From: Clostridia bacterium
GTDB taxonomy: Bacteria > Bacillota_A > Clostridia > Oscillospirales > CAG-272
Direction: 5' to 3'
Assembly (NCBI GenBank): GCA_017472105.1
Contig: JAFUQY010000260.1
Location: forward strand, 1 to 8,810
DNA: 8,810 bases
This document shows positions 6,641-8,810 of the stretch, in pieces. The notes below the pieces were generated by a model. That model did no database searches, was not told the DNA's origin, and saw nothing but the letters and a program-made list of their open reading frames with translations. Made by a program: the position numbers and the translations under genes. Within the stretch, counting starts at the first letter, position 1; each line of letters begins with the position of its first letter.

Positions 6641-7975
6641 TTAATGATATTCCGGCAGCCATCCCTTGTGCGCTTCGATGAGGTCGTCGCAGAGAGAAAC
6701 GATATCGTCGATGGAGAGCTCGGAGGAGGTGTGAGGATCCATCATTGCTGCCTGATAGATGTATTCCTTCTTCTTGGTAACAGCCGCTTCGATGGTGAGG
6801 AGCTGTGCGTTGATGTTGGTCATGTTCATAGCCGCAAGCTGAACCGGGAGCGGAGGCTGCTGAGTGGGCTGGATGCCGTACTTGTTGACGAGACATGCAA
6901 CTTCTACGCATGCTTCAGCGGGAAGGTTTGGGATCAGGCCGTTGTTGATGACGTTGCCGCCGATCTTGTAGGGCTTGTCGGTAACCATTGCTTCCATGAT
7001 GTAGGATGCATATTCGTGGGTACGCTTGTGGGAAACGTCGCCCTTGACGTACTGTTCGCGGTCGTTCTTCCAGCGTGCGATCTGGTTCACGCAGCGGCGC
7101 GGGTATTCGTCCAGCGGAATGTTGTACTTCTGGATGAGTTCCGGATACTTGGACTTGATGAAGAATGCGTTGTATTCGGAGTTATGTTCGCTGGATTCGG
7201 TGCAGTAGTAACCGAGACGGCGGATGTATTCGTAGCGTACGAGGTCACCGTGCTTGGAGTCACCTTTCGCGAGTTCTTCTTCGAGGGTCTTGATCGCGCG
7301 GCGGCGGATTTCGGGATACAGGTCGTTGCCGTCAGCGTCTTCGATTTCAAGGAGCCATGCCATGTGGTTGATACCTGCGATGCGTTCGCGGATGGGTTCC
7401 TTGTATTCGATGCCGAGCGCGTTCATGATCCCGCGGGAGCAAACCTGTACACTGTGGCACAGACCGACGGTCTTGATGGGAGTGTAGCGCTGCATGTAGC
7501 CTGCGAGCATTGCCATCGGGTTGGTGTAGTTGAGGAACCATGCGTTGGGGCAGACTTCAGCCATGTCGTTCGCGAAGTCTTCCAGAACGGGAATGGTACG
7601 GAGCGCACGGAAAATACCGCCGATGCCGAGGGTGTCCGCGATGGTCTGACGGAGGCCGTACTTCTTGGGCACTTCGAAGTCGGTTACGGTGCAGGGCTCG
7701 TAAAGACCAACCTGAATCGCGTCAACGACGAAGTTTGCACCGCGGAGTGCTTCCTTGCGGTTTTCGACGCCGAGGTACTTCCTGATCTTCGCTCTGCCTT
7801 CGTTGATGTTGCGGTTGAGCGAGTCGATCATGATGTAGGATTCTTCCAGACGTTCCGCATCGATGTCATACAGAGCGATTTCGAAATTCTGGAGCGCGGG
7901 AGTCAGCATGCAGTCGCCGAGTACGTTCTTGGCAAATACAGTGGAGCCGGCGCCCATAAATGTGATTTTTCCCAT
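6641..7975 (-). CDS. melA: Glycoside hydrolase family 4 alpha-galactosidase (MelA-type)
   Basis: A 444-aa cytoplasmic GH4 enzyme. GH4 enzymes are NAD- and divalent-metal-dependent and work by a redox-assisted elimination mechanism. Visible features are the nucleotide-binding loop GAGSTVF (8-14) with the acidic pair Asp37/Asp39 at the second strand end, NYTNP (149-153), Cys173-His174-Ser-Val as metal-binding signature and His204 in GINHMAW. CHSV is the signature associated with alpha-galactosidases within GH4, as opposed to CDMP or CNVP in 6-phosphoglucosidases. The C-terminal half follows E. coli MelA closely in remembered sequence (TESSEH, LDEYPRRCV, AAMMDPHTSSEL), and the length is close to its 451 aa. 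The ATG at 7975 has AAAGGAG six bases upstream; an in-frame ATG 31 codons further upstream overlaps the promoter and was rejected. The likely substrate is melibiose or raffinose-type alpha-galactosides. No transporter is adjacent in the window. Confidence 0.93.
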   Translation of the reverse strand: MGKITFMGAGSTVFAKNVLGDCMLTPALQNFEIALYDIDAERLEESYIMIDSLNRNINEGRAKIRKYLGVENRKEALRGANFVVDAIQVGLYEPCTVTDFEVPKKYGLRQTIADTLGIGGIFRALRTIPVLEDFANDMAEVCPNAWFLNYTNPMAMLAGYMQRYTPIKTVGLCHSVQVCSRGIMNALGIEYKEPIRERIAGINHMAWLLEIEDADGNDLYPEIRRRAIKTLEEELAKGDSKHGDLVRYEYIRRLGYYCTESSEHNSEYNAFFIKSKYPELIQKYNIPLDEYPRRCVNQIARWKNDREQYVKGDVSHKRTHEYASYIMEAMVTDKPYKIGGNVINNGLIPNLPAEACVEVACLVNKYGIQPTQQPPLPVQLAAMNMTNINAQLLTIEAAVTKKKEYIYQAAMMDPHTSSELSIDDIVSLCDDLIEAHKGWLPEYH

Positions 7976-8007
7976 GGTAATCTCCTTTGGAAACAAATTT
8001 TTTCTAT

Positions 8008-8036
8008 ATTGTATCATAGATTCTTCCGAAAAGCAA
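8008..8036 (-). promoter_or_regulatory. Candidate proximal promoter of the GH4 gene
   Basis: On the minus strand AAGCAA reads as TTGCTT (8036-8031), followed after 17 nt by TACAAT (8013-8008), 32 nt upstream of the start codon. The -10 is good and the -35 weak. Its place downstream of the terminator at 8058-8099 means the GH4 gene need not depend on the upstream promoter. Confidence 0.5.
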
Positions 8037-8057
8037 GGGAGAACTGTCGAAAAGCAT

Positions 8058-8099
8058 AAAAAAAGCATCGGAAGGAATGATTAAAAACCGATGCTTTTT
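8058..8099 (-). terminator. Strong intrinsic terminator upstream of the GH4 gene
   Basis: A perfect 12-bp stem (8060-8071 with 8088-8099, core GCATCGG / CCGATGC plus five A/T pairs) has a 16-nt loop. On the minus strand it runs into TTTTTTT; the plus-strand tail is only TTTTTC. It therefore best terminates leftward transcription that begins right of 8100, where no protein gene is visible on that strand. Confidence 0.8.
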
Positions 8100-8279
8100 C
8101 TCTTATTAGCACAGCCGCAGAATACGGACCTCAAGGATCCACCGGTGGTGTACTGCCGAATTGTTTGTAGCAACCGGTAAAACCGGATGTACGCTGCGCC
8201 GCGGCGGTTCTTCCGTCAAAATAAGTTTGGGCTGGAATAAGACTTATTCATGAGCGATATCAAATTCAATGTGATATCA
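8058..8279 (-). ncRNA. Candidate structured non-coding RNA or terminated leader, about 220 nt
   Basis: The ends are predicted from an exact-consensus promoter (start about 8279) and a strong terminator (end about 8058). The span has no ORF with a ribosome binding site. Its body can fold as a long irregular rod. The pairs are CUUAUU (8241-8236) with AAUAAG (8107-8102), AGCC (8233-8230) with GGCU (8116-8113), ACGGA (8216-8212) with UCCGU (8128-8124), CCGCCG (8207-8202) with CGGUGG (8144-8139) and GUAC (8192-8189) with GUAC (8153-8150). An apical hairpin CCGGU-UUU-ACCGG sits near 8174-8186. A rod with internal loops, this length and a strong housekeeping-type promoter resemble 6S RNA, but I do not recognise a sequence signature, so identity is open. 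The alternative is a cis-acting leader whose terminator controls read-through into the GH4 gene. Confidence 0.5.
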
Positions 8280-8309
8280 TGGTGTATTATATCACATTGA
8301 TTTCGATAT
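8257..8309. repeat. Large inverted repeat, probable operator over the leftward promoter
   Basis: Arms 8257-8277 and 8289-8309 are 21 bp with 19 complementary positions. The inner 12 bp (TCAATGTGATAT / ATATCACATTGA) are perfect, and the spacer is 11 bp. Each arm holds two copies of a GATAT-type half-site about 17 bp apart. The repeat covers the -10, the spacer and one base of the -35 of the minus-strand promoter, so a protein bound here would block it. The small XRE protein encoded 78 bp to the right is a natural candidate binder, by inference only. Confidence 0.6.
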
Positions 8310-8314
8310 GTCAA
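8286..8314 (-). promoter_or_regulatory. Exact-consensus leftward promoter TTGACA-17-TATAAT
   Basis: On the minus strand TTGACA (8314-8309) and TATAAT (8291-8286) are separated by exactly 17 nt, matching the vegetative sigma consensus at all twelve positions. The predicted start is about 8279. It points toward the GH4 gene, with the strong terminator at 8058-8099 in between. Confidence 0.8.
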
Positions 8315-8386
8315 CCCATTTATCGATTTTATTCACACATTTTATGCCGCCGTATGGGATACAATAAGACAGAAGGCGGTGATAAC

Positions 8387-8716
8387 ATGAACGACGGCAT
8401 CAATTACGAAGAGATGATTCCGAAGAGACTCGCGGAGCTCCGGATGCAGAAAGGCGTTTCGGCGCGGGATATGAGCCTGTCTCTCGGTCAGAGTGCAAGC
8501 TACATCAACAACATCGAAAACGGAAAGGCTCTGCCGAAAATGCTTCCTTTCTTTTATATATGCGAATATCTCGGCATCACTCCCGCTGAGTTCTTCACGC
8601 CGGAAATCAGCAATCCGAAAAAATCAAACGAACTGATGCAGGAAATCAACAGACTGAACGCCCGGCAAATCGAACTCCTCGAAAATATCATCCGCGAATT
8701 CCGCAGAACCAAGTAA
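8387..8716 (+). CDS. Small XRE-family transcriptional regulator
   Basis: A 109-aa helix-turn-helix protein. Residues 12-66 form a Cro/C1-type domain (KRLAELRMQKGVSARDMSLS, then SASYINNIENGKALP carrying the recognition helix, then FFYICEYLGITPAEFF). The last 25 residues form a short amphipathic helix with spaced leucines and isoleucines, probably for dimerisation. This compact type is common in Clostridia. The ATG at 8387 was chosen because AAGGCGGTGATAAC, close to the ideal anti-16S sequence, directly precedes it. An in-frame ATG at 8279 lies within the inverted repeat and lacks a ribosome binding site. A TACAAT -10 lies at 8360-8365 but no good -35 is visible. It diverges from the leftward promoter and its large inverted repeat, so control of that promoter, of itself, or both is plausible. 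Confidence 0.88.
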   Translation: MNDGINYEEMIPKRLAELRMQKGVSARDMSLSLGQSASYINNIENGKALPKMLPFFYICEYLGITPAEFFTPEISNPKKSNELMQEINRLNARQIELLENIIREFRRTK

Positions 8717-8740
8717 ACCGTACTTGACTTCTGCGGTTTT
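8701..8740 (+). terminator. Intrinsic terminator overlapping the regulator's 3' end
   Basis: CCGCAGAA (8701-8708, inside the coding sequence) pairs perfectly with TTCTGCGG (8729-8736) around a 20-nt loop, followed by TTTTCTC. The stop codon lies in the loop, as does most of the next gene's -35 element. Confidence 0.6.
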
Positions 8741-8752
8741 CTCTGGTATAAT
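8724..8752 (+). promoter_or_regulatory. Strong SigA promoter of the gene entering at the right edge
   Basis: TTGACT (8724-8729) and TATAAT (8747-8752) are separated by 17 nt with a TGG extended -10. The predicted leader to the ATG at 8801 is about 42 nt. Confidence 0.8.
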
Positions 8753-8800
8753 AGATTTGATACAATTTATTTTAAATCTTCAATTCCAAAGGAGTCCGCA

Positions 8801-8810
8801 ATGGTAAGCC
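8801..8810 (+). CDS. Start of a further gene, cut by the window edge
   Basis: ATG GTA AGC C is preceded by AAAGGAG six bases upstream and by a strong promoter, so a plus-strand protein gene very probably begins here. Only Met-Val-Ser is visible, so nothing can be said of its function. Confidence 0.6.

Noticed and set aside
6644..8059. 471-codon open frame on the plus strand opposite the GH4 gene
   Set aside because: It is antisense to an unambiguous MelA-type gene; the translation is low-complexity Val/Asp/Phe-rich and has no start signal.
8216..8251. 11-residue leader peptide frame (ATG AAT AAG ... TGA, minus) inside the candidate RNA
   Set aside because: No Shine-Dalgarno sequence precedes it and it has no run of regulatory codons; it is probably chance.
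8279..8386. N-terminal extension of the small XRE protein starting at 8279
   Set aside because: That ATG lies within the inverted repeat without a ribosome binding site. The ATG at 8387 has an excellent one and fits the family start.
1..8810. Mobile element, CRISPR array, tRNA or phage defence system
   Set aside because: No transposase, integrase, repeat-spacer pattern, tRNA cloverleaf or defence-type domain was seen; the inverted repeat at 8257-8309 has no enclosed element.

Overview
The window looks like chromosomal DNA of a Bacillota bacterium, most likely an anaerobic gut-type Clostridia. The reasons are AGGAGG-type ribosome binding sites, canonical SigA promoters (TTGACA-17-TATAAT style), a clostridial short-form PurC, a DUF1848 protein, a small Clostridia-type XRE regulator, and fairly GC-rich coding sequence. 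This assignment is inference; no rRNA or other taxonomic marker is present.

Left part (1-4517, all minus strand). From right to left: purC (SAICAR synthase, de novo purine synthesis) with its own strong promoter and a long structured 3' UTR ending in an intrinsic terminator; a sugar phosphate isomerase/epimerase-type TIM-barrel protein with its own promoter and terminator; then a probable two-gene operon of a DUF1848 protein (C-terminal radical-SAM-like cysteine motif) and a compact glycoside hydrolase family 2 enzyme, 21 nt apart. A hairpin at the window edge probably ends this operon.

Middle part (4663-6560, plus strand). A YgjP-type zinc metallopeptidase gene diverges from purC. It is followed by an XRE regulator with a long helical C-terminal region, which has a consensus promoter and a perfect 14-bp palindrome at its predicted transcription start. 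A shared GC-rich hairpin separates it from the convergent GH4 gene.

Right part (6641-8810). A GH4 alpha-galactosidase (MelA type, CHSV signature) is on the minus strand and a small XRE regulator on the plus strand. The 411-bp region between them is the most interesting stretch. It holds an exact-consensus TTGACA-17-TATAAT promoter firing leftward, covered by a large inverted repeat (21-bp arms, 19 paired). About 185-220 nt downstream is a perfect 12-bp-stem intrinsic terminator, which lies before a separate GH4 promoter. This layout predicts a structured, apparently non-coding minus-strand RNA of about 220 nt, or a terminated leader of the GH4 gene. The window ends with a strong promoter and the first codons of another plus-strand gene.

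Functionally, the GH2 and GH4 enzymes and the isomerase-type protein fit intracellular use of plant or host oligosaccharides. None of the three has a visible signal peptide, and no transporter lies in the window. No mobile element, CRISPR array, tRNA or rRNA was seen.
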